A stretch of DNA of 64,000 nt from Peptostreptococcaceae bacterium (GCA_902363255.1 CABIZO010000005.1:124001-188000); one strand, 5' to 3'. Positions 18,828-27,642 are shown, counted from the first letter of the stretch. Translations and numbers: made by a program. The notes: generated from the letters alone by a model not told the origin.

Positions 18828-19142
18828 ATGTACGCTATAGTTAAAACAGGTGGAAAGCAATACAAAGTTGCTGAAGGTGATGTATTATTCGTTGAAAAGT
18901 TAGAAGCACAAGCTGGTGAAGTTATAACTTTAAACGAAGTATTAGCTTGTACTAATGCAGAAGGAGAACTAGTTGTTGGAGCTCCAGTTGTAGAAGGTGC
19001 TTCTGTTACTGCTAAAGTAGTAGAGCAAGGAAAAGCTAAAAAAGTTATTGTATACAAATACAAAGCTAAAAAAGACTACAGAAGAAAACAAGGTCATCGT
19101 CAACCATACACTAAAATAGTTGTTGAAAAAATAAACGCTTAA
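18828..19142 (+). CDS. rplU: 50S ribosomal protein L21
   Basis: 104 aa beginning [18 protein letters not shown], the L21 signature, with the C-terminal [18 protein letters not shown] rRNA-binding stretch. Preceded by GAGGAGG and the L21 leader. First gene of the conserved L21 - Prp - L27 group. Confidence 0.98.
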   Translation: MYAIVKTGGKQYKVAEGDVLFVEKLEAQAGEVITLNEVLACTNAEGELVVGAPVVEGASVTAKVVEQGKAKKVIVYKYKAKKDYRRKQGHRQPYTKIVVEKINA

Positions 19143-19157
19143 TTTTAGGTAAGGAAA

Positions 19158-19478
19158 ATGATAAAGATAAAATATCATTACACAGACGATTTCAGACGTA
19201 AAGGTTTTACAATAAAAGGACATGCTGATTATGCTCCAATAGGACAAGATATCGTGTGTTCAGCAGTGACATCTAATGCCATTGGTGTTATCAATTCATT
19301 AGATACATTAGCAAAGGTAAAATTTGATTCTGTAATAGGCCAAGAAGGTCATATTGAATGTTTAGTTAACGAAGAAAGTTTAAATGAAAAAACTGATTTA
19401 TTACTAGAACATTTTGAATTAACAATGAAATCAATCCAAAAGGATTATCGAAACAATATAAAAATCTTAAAAAAGTAG
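19158..19478 (+). CDS. prp: Ribosomal-processing cysteine protease Prp (YsxB)
   Basis: 106 aa. Catalytic dyad H22 and C34 is seen in [17 protein letters not shown], the exact arrangement of the family. Prp removes the N-terminal extension of ribosomal protein L27 in Firmicutes and relatives. The L27 encoded 14 bp downstream carries that extension ([10 protein letters not shown] before SKKG), so enzyme and substrate are co-transcribed. Ribosome site TAAGGA precedes ATG. Confidence 0.93.
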   Translation: MIKIKYHYTDDFRRKGFTIKGHADYAPIGQDIVCSAVTSNAIGVINSLDTLAKVKFDSVIGQEGHIECLVNEESLNEKTDLLLEHFELTMKSIQKDYRNNIKILKK

Positions 19479-19492
19479 GGGGTGACTCCAAT

Positions 19493-19783
19493 ATGTTAAA
19501 CATGAACTTACAATTATTAGCATCTAAAAAAGGGGTAGGGTCTTCTAAAAACGGTAGAGATTCTATAGCTAAAAGATTAGGTGTTAAAAGATATGACGGA
19601 CAACTAGTTACTGCTGGTAGTATAATAGTAAGACAAAGAGGTACTAAAATACATCCAGGAACTAATGTAGGTAAAGGTGGAGATGACACTTTATTCGCAT
19701 TAATAGACGGTACTGTTAAATTCGAAAGAAAAGACAAAAAAAGAAAAAAAGTAAGTATATATCCAGTACAAGTTGCTGAATAA
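19493..19783 (+). CDS. rpmA: 50S ribosomal protein L27 (precursor with Prp-cleaved extension)
   Basis: 96 aa. After a 10-residue extension [10 protein letters not shown] comes [14 protein letters not shown], the N terminus of mature L27 that reaches the peptidyl-transferase centre. The extension fits the Firmicutes form that Prp cuts between A and S; the usual LQFFA is LQLLA here. Ribosome site AGGGGGTGA precedes ATG. A terminator closes the operon. Confidence 0.97.
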   Translation: MLNMNLQLLASKKGVGSSKNGRDSIAKRLGVKRYDGQLVTAGSIIVRQRGTKIHPGTNVGKGGDDTLFALIDGTVKFERKDKKRKKVSIYPVQVAE

Positions 19784-19792
19784 TAAAGGGAG

Positions 19793-19822
19793 AGGAGTGT
19801 GTTTACACTCCTTTTCTTTTTA
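19793..19822 (+). terminator. Terminator after rpmA
   Basis: AGGAGTGT / ACACTCCT stem, GTTT loop, then a T-rich run. Confidence 0.88.
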
Positions 19823-19871
19823 ATAATGAGAATTTGAATAGAAGAACAAATTCTAATAGGAGGTGCCACTT

Positions 19872-21149
19872 TTGTTTATAGATAAGGCAAGGATATTTGT
19901 CAAAGCTGGAAATGGTGGAAACGGTGCAGTATCATTTAGAAGAGAAAAATATGTTCCTGCAGGTGGACCAGACGGTGGAGATGGAGGAAGAGGCGCTAGT
20001 GTTATATTTGAAGTTGATAACGACTTAAGAACACTAATGGACTTTAAATACCAAAGAAAATATGTAGCCACTCCAGGAGGAGATGGAAGCAAGAAAAGAC
20101 AAGCTGGTAAAAATGGTGAAGACCTAGTTTTAAAAGTACCAGCTGGAACAATAATAAGAGATGAAGCTACTGGAAAAATAATAGCTGACTTAAAAGAAGA
20201 AGGAGATAGAGCTGTAGTTGCTAGAGGTGGTAGAGGCGGAAAAGGAAACCAACACTTTGCCAACGCAGTAAGACAAGCTCCTAACTTTGCTAAATCAGGA
20301 ACTGATGGTGAAGAAAGATGGGTTATATTAGAGCTTAAAATGATAGCTGATGTAGGATTATTAGGATTCCCTAACGTAGGTAAATCTACATTCTTATCAG
20401 TAGTTACGGCTGCTAAGCCAAAGATAGCAAACTATCACTTCACAACTCTAACACCAAACCTTGGTGTGGTACAAACTAAATTTGGAGATAGTTTTGTTTT
20501 AGCTGATATACCAGGACTTATAGAAGGTGCAGCAGAAGGAGTAGGTCTAGGACACGACTTCTTAAGACACGTAGAAAGAACTAAAGTGTTAATACATATA
20601 GTTGATATTTCAGGACTAGAAGGTAGAGATGCTTTAGAAGATTTCGATAATATAAATGACGAACTTAAATTATACAATGAAAAACTAGCTACAAGACCTC
20701 AAGTTGTAGTAGCTAATAAAATAGATATACTTGAAGATGAATCTGTTTTTGAAGATTTTAAAGCAACTTTAGAAGAAAGAGGATACAAAGTATTCAAAAT
20801 GTCTGCAGCTACAAGAGAAGGTGTGGATGATGTGATAGCTTATGTTTCTCAAGTATTAAAAGATGCAGAAGAAATAGAGCTTGTATCACAAGAAGAATTA
20901 TATGTACCAGAATTAGACAACGAAGAAGAAGAAGGTCTACAAGTAGAAATAGAAAATGGAGTATATGTAGTAACAGGTAAAGCGCTTAGAAGAATTATGT
21001 ACTCTGTTAACTTTGAAGACATGGAATCTATCCAATTCTTCCAAAAATCTATGGAAAGTCAAGGTGTATTTGACAAACTTAGAGAAATGGGTATAGAGGA
21101 TGGAGATACAGTTAAGATATACGATATAGAATTCGAATTCTATGACTAA
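19872..21149 (+). CDS. obg: GTPase ObgE/CgtA
   Basis: 425 aa from TTG 19872 (MFIDKARIFVKAGNGGNG), which has AGGAGGT seven bases upstream and matches the usual Obg N terminus; an upstream GTG at 19863 lies in the ribosome site. Domains: glycine-rich Obg fold (1-158), G domain with GFPNVGKST (G1), DIPGLIEGA (G3) and NKID (G4), and a C-terminal OCT domain (about 345-425). It acts in large ribosomal subunit assembly and stress signalling. Confidence 0.97.
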   Translation: MFIDKARIFVKAGNGGNGAVSFRREKYVPAGGPDGGDGGRGASVIFEVDNDLRTLMDFKYQRKYVATPGGDGSKKRQAGKNGEDLVLKVPAGTIIRDEATGKIIADLKEEGDRAVVARGGRGGKGNQHFANAVRQAPNFAKSGTDGEERWVILELKMIADVGLLGFPNVGKSTFLSVVTAAKPKIANYHFTTLTPNLGVVQTKFGDSFVLADIPGLIEGAAEGVGLGHDFLRHVERTKVLIHIVDISGLEGRDALEDFDNINDELKLYNEKLATRPQVVVANKIDILEDESVFEDFKATLEERGYKVFKMSAATREGVDDVIAYVSQVLKDAEEIELVSQEELYVPELDNEEEEGLQVEIENGVYVVTGKALRRIMYSVNFEDMESIQFFQKSMESQGVFDKLREMGIEDGDTVKIYDIEFEFYD

Positions 21150-21174
21150 AATTTAATATAAAAGAGGTGACAAT

Positions 21175-21546
21175 ATGTTAAACGGAAGACAAAGAGCATA
21201 TTTAAGATCTTTAGCAAATACTCTTAAGCCTATAACTCAAATAGGGAAAGATGGTGTTACAGAATCTTTTTTAGATCAATTAGATGCAATGCTTGATTCA
21301 AGAGAAATAGTTAAAGTAACTATACTTGAAACAGCTGGTCTAGATACAAAAGAGACTGCTAATGCTATATGTAAGGCATTAAGAGCTGAATTCGTTCAAG
21401 CTATAGGTTTTAAATTCACATTATATAGAAAAAATCAAGAAGAACCAAAAATATTATTCCCAGGTCAAAAAGCATCAGTTAAAAAAGTTGCTGAAGAAGG
21501 TGTGACTAAAAAAGGAAGACCAACTAAGAGATCTCAAAGAAGATAA
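21175..21546 (+). CDS. yhbY: CRM-domain RNA-binding protein YhbY
   Basis: 123 aa. The CRM domain fills residues 1-95 (LNGRQRAYLRSLANTLKPI; IGKDGVTESFLDQL; VKVTILE), and a basic tail of about 25 residues ends KKGRPTKRSQRR. YhbY associates with pre-50S particles. Directly follows obg with a GAGGTGA ribosome site, and a strong terminator follows. The tail is longer than in E. coli YhbY (97 aa). Confidence 0.92.
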   Translation: MLNGRQRAYLRSLANTLKPITQIGKDGVTESFLDQLDAMLDSREIVKVTILETAGLDTKETANAICKALRAEFVQAIGFKFTLYRKNQEEPKILFPGQKASVKKVAEEGVTKKGRPTKRSQRR

Positions 21547-21556
21547 TATTTATTAA

Positions 21557-21588
21557 AAGGCGAACTTAAATTAAGTTCGCCTTTTTTA
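21557..21588 (+). terminator. Terminator after yhbY
   Basis: AAGGCGAACTT / AAGTTCGCCTT perfect stem, AAATT loop, then TTTT. Confidence 0.93.
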
Positions 21589-21685
21589 TACAAAATCTAA
21601 TGAATGAAGAAATAATTATATTGTAGAATACGATAGATAAATAAATCATAACCTTATAGTATAAGGCATTATATGTATTATTAAA

Positions 21686-21715
21686 TTAGACTTATTCTTT
21701 AAATAATGATATAAT
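21686..21715 (+). promoter_or_regulatory. Promoter of the PotD-like lipoprotein gene
   Basis: TTAGAC, 18-bp spacer, perfect TATAAT, 47 bp before the start codon. Confidence 0.6.
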
Positions 21716-21762
21716 CCAAAAGAATATTTAATATTAAAATAAAGAATGTGAGGAAGTGTATT

Positions 21763-22824
21763 ATGAAGAAACTAACTAAATTATTGAGTCTATCAATTTG
21801 TGTAGTTATAATGAGTACTTTCTTTGTAGGATGTAGTAATAAACAAAACACTCAAGAAATTAATTTCTATAACTATGGAGAAAATATAGACGATGAAACG
21901 GTAAAAGAATTTGAACAAAAATATGATATTAAAGTTAATATTGAAACTTTTGATGATATGGAAGCAATGTATTCAAAAATTAAAAGTGGAGCAGGTAAGT
22001 ACGATGTTGTTTTAGTATCAGATGCTTTGATGCCAAGAATGATAGATCAAAAGCTTATCCAACAAATAAACAAGGATAATATACCTAATATATCTCAAAT
22101 GGATGAAGAATACTTAGACTTAGAAATAGATCCTGGAAATAAATACTCAGTACCATATATGTTTGGAACAGTAGGGCTTATATATAATAAAGATGTAGTA
22201 AAAGAAGAAGTTAATAGCTGGGATATATTATGGGATGAAAAATATAAAGATAGGATATTCATGTTTGATACATATAGAGACACTATAGGTGCAGCCCTAA
22301 AAAAATTAGGTTATTCCTTAAACTCAACTAATCAAAAAGAAATAGATGAAGCTAAAGAATTACTATTAGAACAAAGAAAATTAGTTAATCCTTTATATGG
22401 TGTAGATAATGGAACAACAATGATTCCAGCAGGAGAAACAGATATAAATATGATATGGTCTGGTGAAGGGTTAAATTTACAAGATGAATATCCAAATTTA
22501 GTTTATGTGGTGCCTGAAGAAGGGGCAAATTTCTGGATTGATAGTTTATGTATACCTGAAAATGCTAAAAATGTGGAAGGGGCTGAAAAGTTTATAAATT
22601 TTGTAAGTGATAAGAAAAGTGCCCTTAGAATAGCTGATGAAATAGGATATACAACTCCTAATAAAGAAGCAAGAGAAGAGCAGCCAGAAAGCGTAAAAAA
22701 TAATCCAAATGCATATATGCCTGCAGAAATAATGAATAGATGTGAAATTTATAAAGATTTCTCTTTAGATGTTAAAAAAATGTATGATAAAGCATGGATA
22801 GAGATAAAATCAGAGGAACAATAA
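21763..22824 (+). CDS. PotD-like polyamine-binding lipoprotein, without its transporter
   Basis: 353 aa from ATG 21763 (GAGGA eight bases upstream; the GTG at 21748 is unlikely). Signal peptide with lipobox FVGC (lipid-modified C22). The mature part starts INFYNYGENIDDETVKEFEQKY, the pattern of PotD/PotF spermidine-putrescine binding proteins, followed by KYDVVLVSDALMPRMI and VPYMFGTVGLIYN. Normally this is the last gene of potABCD. Here it has its own promoter and terminator and no permease or ATPase beside it, so it must share a transporter encoded elsewhere or act as a sensor or buffer. Confidence 0.85.
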   Translation: MKKLTKLLSLSICVVIMSTFFVGCSNKQNTQEINFYNYGENIDDETVKEFEQKYDIKVNIETFDDMEAMYSKIKSGAGKYDVVLVSDALMPRMIDQKLIQQINKDNIPNISQMDEEYLDLEIDPGNKYSVPYMFGTVGLIYNKDVVKEEVNSWDILWDEKYKDRIFMFDTYRDTIGAALKKLGYSLNSTNQKEIDEAKELLLEQRKLVNPLYGVDNGTTMIPAGETDINMIWSGEGLNLQDEYPNLVYVVPEEGANFWIDSLCIPENAKNVEGAEKFINFVSDKKSALRIADEIGYTTPNKEAREEQPESVKNNPNAYMPAEIMNRCEIYKDFSLDVKKMYDKAWIEIKSEEQ

Positions 22825-22858
22825 AAATAGAGGTAGATTAATCTACCTCTATTTTTGT
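22824..22858 (+). terminator. Terminator after the PotD-like gene
   Basis: 16-bp self-complementary hairpin starting in the stop codon (AAAATAGAGGTAGATT and its complement), ending in a T-run. Confidence 0.92.
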
Positions 22859-22919
22859 ACAATTATTTAATGTGTTAATCTTTTATGATAAAAATATATT
22901 AAAATACAATATTAATTTA

Positions 22920-22948
22920 TTGAAAAACGATATACAGTCTGTTATTAT
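22920..22948 (+). promoter_or_regulatory. Promoter of the DUF2975-HTH-S41 operon
   Basis: TTGAAA, 17-bp spacer, TATTAT, 38 bp upstream of the DUF2975 start. Confidence 0.7.
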
Positions 22949-22986
22949 GATTATATAAAATATAAAAATAAGAGGGAGTGTAAATT

Positions 22987-23469
22987 ATGTTAAAAAATGC
23001 AACAAAAACAAAAAATGTATTGAGTACTTCATTGATAGTAATATTTTTTATGTTGGGATTAATTCTCTTAATGGGAGTGATTATGGGTATTCCATATATT
23101 TTTAATAATATTAAAGATACAAATAAAATAGTTTATGGAATAGGAGCATTTATAATAGGGATTACATATTTTATGATGATTATTTCCTTGTTAGATATAG
23201 TAAGTAGCTCTAAAGTCAATATATTTATAAAGTCAAATGTAAAGCAATTTAAAAGAATAGGTTATTTATTACTTATAAACTTAGGTATAGACTATATTTT
23301 TAGTATAATTTATGGTGTTAGTGGAATGAGATTTGTAGATTTGGGCCCAGGTGTTTTTATAACACCGAGCATGTGTATATATTTTATAGCAGGTCTTCTA
23401 TGTTTTGTAATATCAGATGCTTTTGATGAAGCTATTGCAATTAAAGAGGAAAATGAATTTACTGTATAG
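22987..23469 (+). CDS. DUF2975-type four-helix membrane protein
   Basis: 160 aa with four clear membrane spans (about residues 14-37, 45-68, 88-108, 126-148). The size, helix pattern and an HTH gene immediately downstream fit the DUF2975 / YoaS-type family, which is usually paired with a YozG-like Xre regulator. Function unknown. Ribosome site GAGGGAG precedes ATG. Confidence 0.75.
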   Translation: MLKNATKTKNVLSTSLIVIFFMLGLILLMGVIMGIPYIFNNIKDTNKIVYGIGAFIIGITYFMMIISLLDIVSSSKVNIFIKSNVKQFKRIGYLLLINLGIDYIFSIIYGVSGMRFVDLGPGVFITPSMCIYFIAGLLCFVISDAFDEAIAIKEENEFTV

Positions 23470-23478
23470 GAGATGATT

Positions 23479-23694
23479 ATGACGATTATAGTGAACTTAG
23501 ATGTGATGATGGCAAAAAGAAAAATGTCTCTGAAGGATTTAGCAGAAAAAATAGATATTACTAATGCCAATTTATCTATATTGAAAAACAACAGAGCTAA
23601 GGCTGTTAGGTTTACAACTCTAAATGAGATATGTAAAGTTTTAGAGTGTCAGCCAGGGGATATGCTTGAGTATATAGAAGATGAGGAAGAATAA
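23479..23694 (+). CDS. YozG-like Xre-family transcriptional regulator
   Basis: 71 aa from ATG 23479, six bases after AGGAG; ATG 23473 abuts the site and is unlikely. The helix-turn-helix is MSLKDLAEKIDITNANLSIL followed by FTTLNEICKVLECQPGDMLEY, typical of the small HTH_26 group. It probably represses or senses through the DUF2975 protein upstream. Nine bases separate the two genes. Confidence 0.85.
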   Translation: MTIIVNLDVMMAKRKMSLKDLAEKIDITNANLSILKNNRAKAVRFTTLNEICKVLECQPGDMLEYIEDEEE

Positions 23695-23711
23695 TTAGGG
23701 GGGGGAATTTT

Positions 23712-24884
23712 ATGAGGTGGAGGATATTAATGATATCTCTATTTATATGTCTGATTACAGTTGGGTGTTCAAATACTAGTACTTTAACTTTAGAAGAAAA
23801 AGTCGATGATTTTGAACAACTATACAATGAAGTTAAAGAGGGGTATCCTTTTTTAGAAGTTAATAAAAGACTATATAAAGAGGATTGGCTAGAAAATAAA
23901 GAGGAATTTAAAACGAGAATTGAAAAAACATCATCTGATGAGGATTTTGCTAATGAATTAAATTCTATAATGAGAGAATTGCATAATGGGCATACAGGAG
24001 TGATTACTGATGCTTCATATTTTAATATGTTAAAAGGTGTGTATGAACCTTTAGGATGGTATGATTTTTTTGATGATAAAAATTTAAGTCACTTATATAA
24101 TGATAAAGAAAAAAGTAATGGATATGGAATGGGAAGTGGCAAAGACATAGAACTAAAAGATTTAGTTGAAAATAAAGTTGGATATATTTATATACCTCAA
24201 ATGAACTCAGCGAGTGGGAGCATTGACGATGATATGAAAAGAATTAGTTCATATATGGAAGAAATAAAAGATTACCAATCTCTTGTTATTGATATAAGAG
24301 GAAATATGGGAGGTAATGATCAATACTGGGTAGACTTAGTATCTAATATTTCTGATAAAAATTATAAATGTAAGGGATATCGTTTGTTTAGAAATTCTTC
24401 CAATGTTATAGAAAATTACACAAAAGCGAGAAATGTGAAGCTTAATAATATTGATGAATTGCCTATACTAAGTAATGCACCAAAAGAAGCTACAAATATA
24501 TTTACACATTTTGAATATAATGAAGAAGTTGTAGAAGGGGAAGCAAAAGATCCTTTTAAAGGGAAAATATATTTACTAGTGGATAGTGATGTATTTTCTG
24601 GGGCAGAGTCATTTGCTATATTTTGCAAAGAACAAAAATTTGCTACTATAATAGGTTCCCAAACAGGTGGAGATGGATATGTATATGATCCAGTGCTTTT
24701 TAAACTAAATAATAGTGGTCTTATTGTTAGAATGTCATCCACAATGTATTTAACAGAAAGTGGTATATGTGACGAAGAGAAAAAAGTTACACCCGATGTA
24801 GTGGTGAATGATACTATAAGGTATGGTATACGTAAAATGGACCCTTGTATAAATAAGGTATTAGAATTAGAAAATATTCAATAA
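23712..24884 (+). CDS. S41-family peptidase-like lipoprotein
   Basis: 390 aa. Signal peptide with lipobox TVGC (C19). The C-terminal half has the S41 core: VIDIRGNMGGNDQYW, the predicted nucleophile in VFSGAESFA (S296), and GSQTGGDG. No PDZ domain is evident, so it resembles the lipoprotein S41 group common in Firmicutes rather than classical CtpA. Substrate unknown. It follows the HTH gene by 17 bp and has a strong AGGGGGGG site; likely same operon. A bidirectional terminator follows. Confidence 0.85.
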   Translation: MRWRILMISLFICLITVGCSNTSTLTLEEKVDDFEQLYNEVKEGYPFLEVNKRLYKEDWLENKEEFKTRIEKTSSDEDFANELNSIMRELHNGHTGVITDASYFNMLKGVYEPLGWYDFFDDKNLSHLYNDKEKSNGYGMGSGKDIELKDLVENKVGYIYIPQMNSASGSIDDDMKRISSYMEEIKDYQSLVIDIRGNMGGNDQYWVDLVSNISDKNYKCKGYRLFRNSSNVIENYTKARNVKLNNIDELPILSNAPKEATNIFTHFEYNEEVVEGEAKDPFKGKIYLLVDSDVFSGAESFAIFCKEQKFATIIGSQTGGDGYVYDPVLFKLNNSGLIVRMSSTMYLTESGICDEEKKVTPDVVVNDTIRYGIRKMDPCINKVLELENIQ

Positions 24885-24918
24885 AAATAGTGCTCATTAA
24901 ATTGAGCACTATTTTTAA
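24883..24918. terminator. Bidirectional terminator between the S41 gene and rnz
   Basis: 14-bp stem AAAAATAGTGCTCA / TGAGCACTATTTTT, 6-nt loop; serves both convergent genes and overlaps the rnz stop. Confidence 0.9.
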
Positions 24919-25835
24919 TCTTCATAATTTAAAGATAAAGCTAATCTATCTTCACCAACTATAGTGTTTGGAAAAATTCTTGTAGCGTTTTCTAAGTACT
25001 CATGAGGATTCTCTAAAGATGGACTAAAATGTGTTAAAAGTAGTTTTTTTACTTTACCTAAAGATGCTAAATTAGCAGCTTCAGTAAAAGTCATATGTTT
25101 ATTTTTAACAGCTTTAGAAATATCCATATCATCACCATACATGGCTTCGCAGACAAATAGATCGCTTTCTCTAATAAAGTCAGGTATAGTTAGTAAAAAC
25201 CTAGTATCAGTAATAAAACTAATCTTAATACCTTTCCTATCATCTCCTAAAACCATATCGGAAGTATACATTTTTCTATCATAAAAAATAGAATCAGTTT
25301 TTTGTAGTCTGTTCCATAAAGATTGAGGTACATTATTTGATTTTGCTTTTTCAACATTAAACTTAGGTGTTCTTTTAAAATATAAACTATATCCTAAACA
25401 TTCTGTAGAATGCTCTAGTTCAATAGTTGAAATTTCCAAGTCTTTAAATACAGGGTGCTCTTCTAATGTAAAGGTTTCCTGTGGATTTTCAATTATACAT
25501 AATTTATAAGGTAAATATTCTACAAGTACTTTAATAGCATTCATAGTATCAATAATCCCTTTAGGACCAACAATAGTTAAATCTTCAGTTTTGCCACTAT
25601 TACCCATAGTAGATAAAAGACCGATAAGACCTATTATGTGATCACCATGCAGATGTGTAATGAGTATTAAATCCACATCCTTAAATCCACAATTTTTCAT
25701 TCTCATGGATACTTGAGTTCCTTCGCCGCAATCTATTAAAATTTTTTTCCCTCTATAATTAATAAATAAAGAGGAAAGATTTCTATTGGGCATGGGAACA
25801 TTTCCACCACATCCTAGTAAAACTAAATCTATCAT
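24915..25835 (-). CDS. rnz: Ribonuclease Z
   Basis: 306 aa from ATG 25835 with AAGGAG seven bases upstream; an upstream in-frame ATG at 25895 has no ribosome site. Zinc-binding THLHGDH (H61, H63, D65, H66) follows DCGEGTQVSMR; the later FVCEAMYGDDM and LLTHFSPS motifs complete the MBL site. It trims the 3' trailer of tRNA precursors. It stands alone in minus orientation. Confidence 0.93.
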   Translation of the reverse strand: MIDLVLLGCGGNVPMPNRNLSSLFINYRGKKILIDCGEGTQVSMRMKNCGFKDVDLILITHLHGDHIIGLIGLLSTMGNSGKTEDLTIVGPKGIIDTMNAIKVLVEYLPYKLCIIENPQETFTLEEHPVFKDLEISTIELEHSTECLGYSLYFKRTPKFNVEKAKSNNVPQSLWNRLQKTDSIFYDRKMYTSDMVLGDDRKGIKISFITDTRFLLTIPDFIRESDLFVCEAMYGDDMDISKAVKNKHMTFTEAANLASLGKVKKLLLTHFSPSLENPHEYLENATRIFPNTIVGEDRLALSLNYED

Positions 25836-25934
25836 ATAAATTCTCCTTATATATGTTAAGTTTAAAATTATAATTATACTTTTTAAAAAATACATTACTA
25901 ATAATAGTATTTTAATTTAATTAGAATTTTATTT

Positions 25935-25966
25935 AAAAAAGAGATTATTAAATAATCTCTTTTTTA
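25935..25966 (-). terminator. Terminator after the 25-aa microprotein gene
   Basis: AAAAAAGAGATTATT / AATAATCTCTTTTTT stem; the minus-strand side ends in a T-run. It begins at the stop codon of the small gene. Confidence 0.85.
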
Positions 25967-26041
25967 TTTATCTTCTTTGTATAGTTGTTTAATATTATAA
26001 ATTGATAATAGTACACAAAGTATGGCAATAACAGTTTTCAT
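25964..26041 (-). CDS. 25-aa single-span membrane microprotein
   Basis: Not recognised. A 26-codon ORF (MKTVIAILCVLLSIYNIKQL then YKEDK) with an ideal ribosome site, AGGAGG five bases before ATG, and a terminator beginning at its stop codon. One hydrophobic helix fills residues 3-16, with a positively charged C-terminal tail. It begins 33 bp after the recX stop, so it is probably co-transcribed with recX. Seen: start, site and terminator. Inferred: a translated membrane peptide. It could also be a small toxin or regulatory peptide, but no antitoxin RNA was identified. Confidence 0.65.
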   Translation of the reverse strand: MKTVIAILCVLLSIYNIKQLYKEDK

Positions 26042-26074
26042 TGTACCTCCTAAAGTATAATATATACTTATATC

Positions 26075-26716
26075 TTAATAATCATCATAATAATCACTTT
26101 TAAAAATCTTATTTAACACGCTTTTAATTATATCATAATTAAAGCCTTTGTAAGCAAGGTGATTGGCAACTTTGGCATAAGCTTTTTTAGGATCTTCATT
26201 TTTTACTCGTGCATATCTTTTTTCTGCCAGATAAAGAGCATTTTCAAATTCTGCATCTTGATCAATTTCAGAGATGGCTTCATCAATAGCAGACTTTTCG
26301 ATGCCTTTATTGTAAAGATTTTGCTTTATTTTATTTTTTCCGTATTTGTTTAGATTAACATTAGTATTTACAATTTTAGAAGCTAATTCGTTGTCATTTA
26401 TGAAATTATATTTTTTTAAGAATTCAATTACTTCATCTATAACATCTTCTTCAAAATCAGCTACTAATTTCTCGCGTATTTTTTTCTCAGACTGGCTAGC
26501 TTTAGATAAAATGTTTAAAGCTTTATTCTTACCTTTTAAAAACATCTCATCTTTTAAAATTTGTCTAAGATTATCTTCTTCTATATTATCACCTTTTTTT
26601 AAGTTAAAAGTAAATACTAACTCTTTATAAATAGCCATGAAAAATTTTTCATCAACATAAATATTTACTCTATCTTGGTTTTTCTTTTGAACTTCTATTT
26701 TTGTTATTACAGACAT
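26075..26716 (-). CDS. recX: Regulatory protein RecX
   Basis: 213 aa, consistent with Gram-positive RecX, which binds RecA filaments and modulates recombination. Visible repeats of the three-helix module: FLKGKNKALNILSKASQSEK, ADFEEDVIDEVIEFLKKY, YGKNKIKQNLYNKGI, and KKAYAKVANHLAYKGFNYD. AAGGAGA lies before the ATG. Not next to recA in this window. Confidence 0.88.
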   Translation of the reverse strand: MSVITKIEVQKKNQDRVNIYVDEKFFMAIYKELVFTFNLKKGDNIEEDNLRQILKDEMFLKGKNKALNILSKASQSEKKIREKLVADFEEDVIDEVIEFLKKYNFINDNELASKIVNTNVNLNKYGKNKIKQNLYNKGIEKSAIDEAISEIDQDAEFENALYLAEKRYARVKNEDPKKAYAKVANHLAYKGFNYDIIKSVLNKIFKSDYYDDY

Positions 26717-26952
26717 ATTTAGTCTCCTTTGGATTAAATTTATTGATTAAAGTTAAATAAATGTTAAAAATTACTTGTTATATGGTCAAAATTATTATAT
26801 ATATTAATATAGTGAATAAATTTTACAATTAAAGTATAAATATAGATAATTTAGTTAATAAAATATATATTTATGATTATATACTAAAAAAAGGATTTTT
26901 ATATTATAAACTTAATTGTTATAGAAAAAAGGGAGTAAAAAGGAGAATAATA

Positions 26953-27642
26953 ATGAGGATTGAAGATATAGTCGTTGAATCTATATTGAAAAATAATGAG
27001 AAAATGGAAGGGTTTAGGGACAGTGCTCATAATTTAAGAATAGGTATATTAGGAGGAACTTTTGACCCTATACATTATGCTCATCTAGCAACAGCGGAAT
27101 TTATAAGAGGCAAATATAATTTAGATAAAGTTATTTTCATACCTTCTGGTAATCCTCCTCATAAATTTTGGAATATAACTGATAAAAAAGACCGTTATGA
27201 AATGGTAGTACTTGCTACTGTAAAAAATGAAAATTTTCTAGTTTCTGATATGGAAATTAAGAAAGTTGGAAAGACTTATACTATAGATACTTTAAGGGAG
27301 TTAAAAAAGACTTATCCAACTTGTGAATTATTTTTTATTACAGGGGCAGATGCTATATGTGATATAGAAGCTTGGAAAGATGTTGCTGAAAATTTTAAAT
27401 TAGCTACATTCATAGCAGCTACAAGACCGGGTATAAGTCTGCTTAGAGCTCAAGATTATATAGAAAAGTTAGAAAATAAATATAATGCAAAAATTATAAA
27501 TGTATATGTACCTTCTTTAGACATATCATCTACATATATAAGAGATCAATTAAATTTAGGAAAATCTGTTAGATATTTAATACCTGAAAATGTGGAAGCA
27601 TATATCAAAGAAAATGGTTTATACAATTTTGGAGTTGAATAA
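26953..27642 (+). CDS. nadD: Nicotinate-nucleotide adenylyltransferase with N-terminal extension
   Basis: Makes nicotinate adenine dinucleotide from NaMN and ATP in NAD synthesis. GILGGTFDPIHYAHL holds the nucleotidyltransferase HxxH motif, and SSTYIRDQL is the C-terminal signature. The core is about 200 aa, but 27 extra residues (MRIEDIVVESILKNNEKMEG and on) precede the usual start RIGILGG. The long form has a strong AAAAAGGAG site, and no internal start has one, so the extension is likely real. The stop touches the yqeK start. Confidence 0.93.
   Translation: MRIEDIVVESILKNNEKMEGFRDSAHNLRIGILGGTFDPIHYAHLATAEFIRGKYNLDKVIFIPSGNPPHKFWNITDKKDRYEMVVLATVKNENFLVSDMEIKKVGKTYTIDTLRELKKTYPTCELFFITGADAICDIEAWKDVAENFKLATFIAATRPGISLLRAQDYIEKLENKYNAKIINVYVPSLDISSTYIRDQLNLGKSVRYLIPENVEAYIKENGLYNFGVE

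Noticed and set aside
26159..26630. Plus-strand ORFs opposite recX
   Set aside because: Hydrophobic low-complexity translations antisense to a well-supported gene, without ribosome sites.
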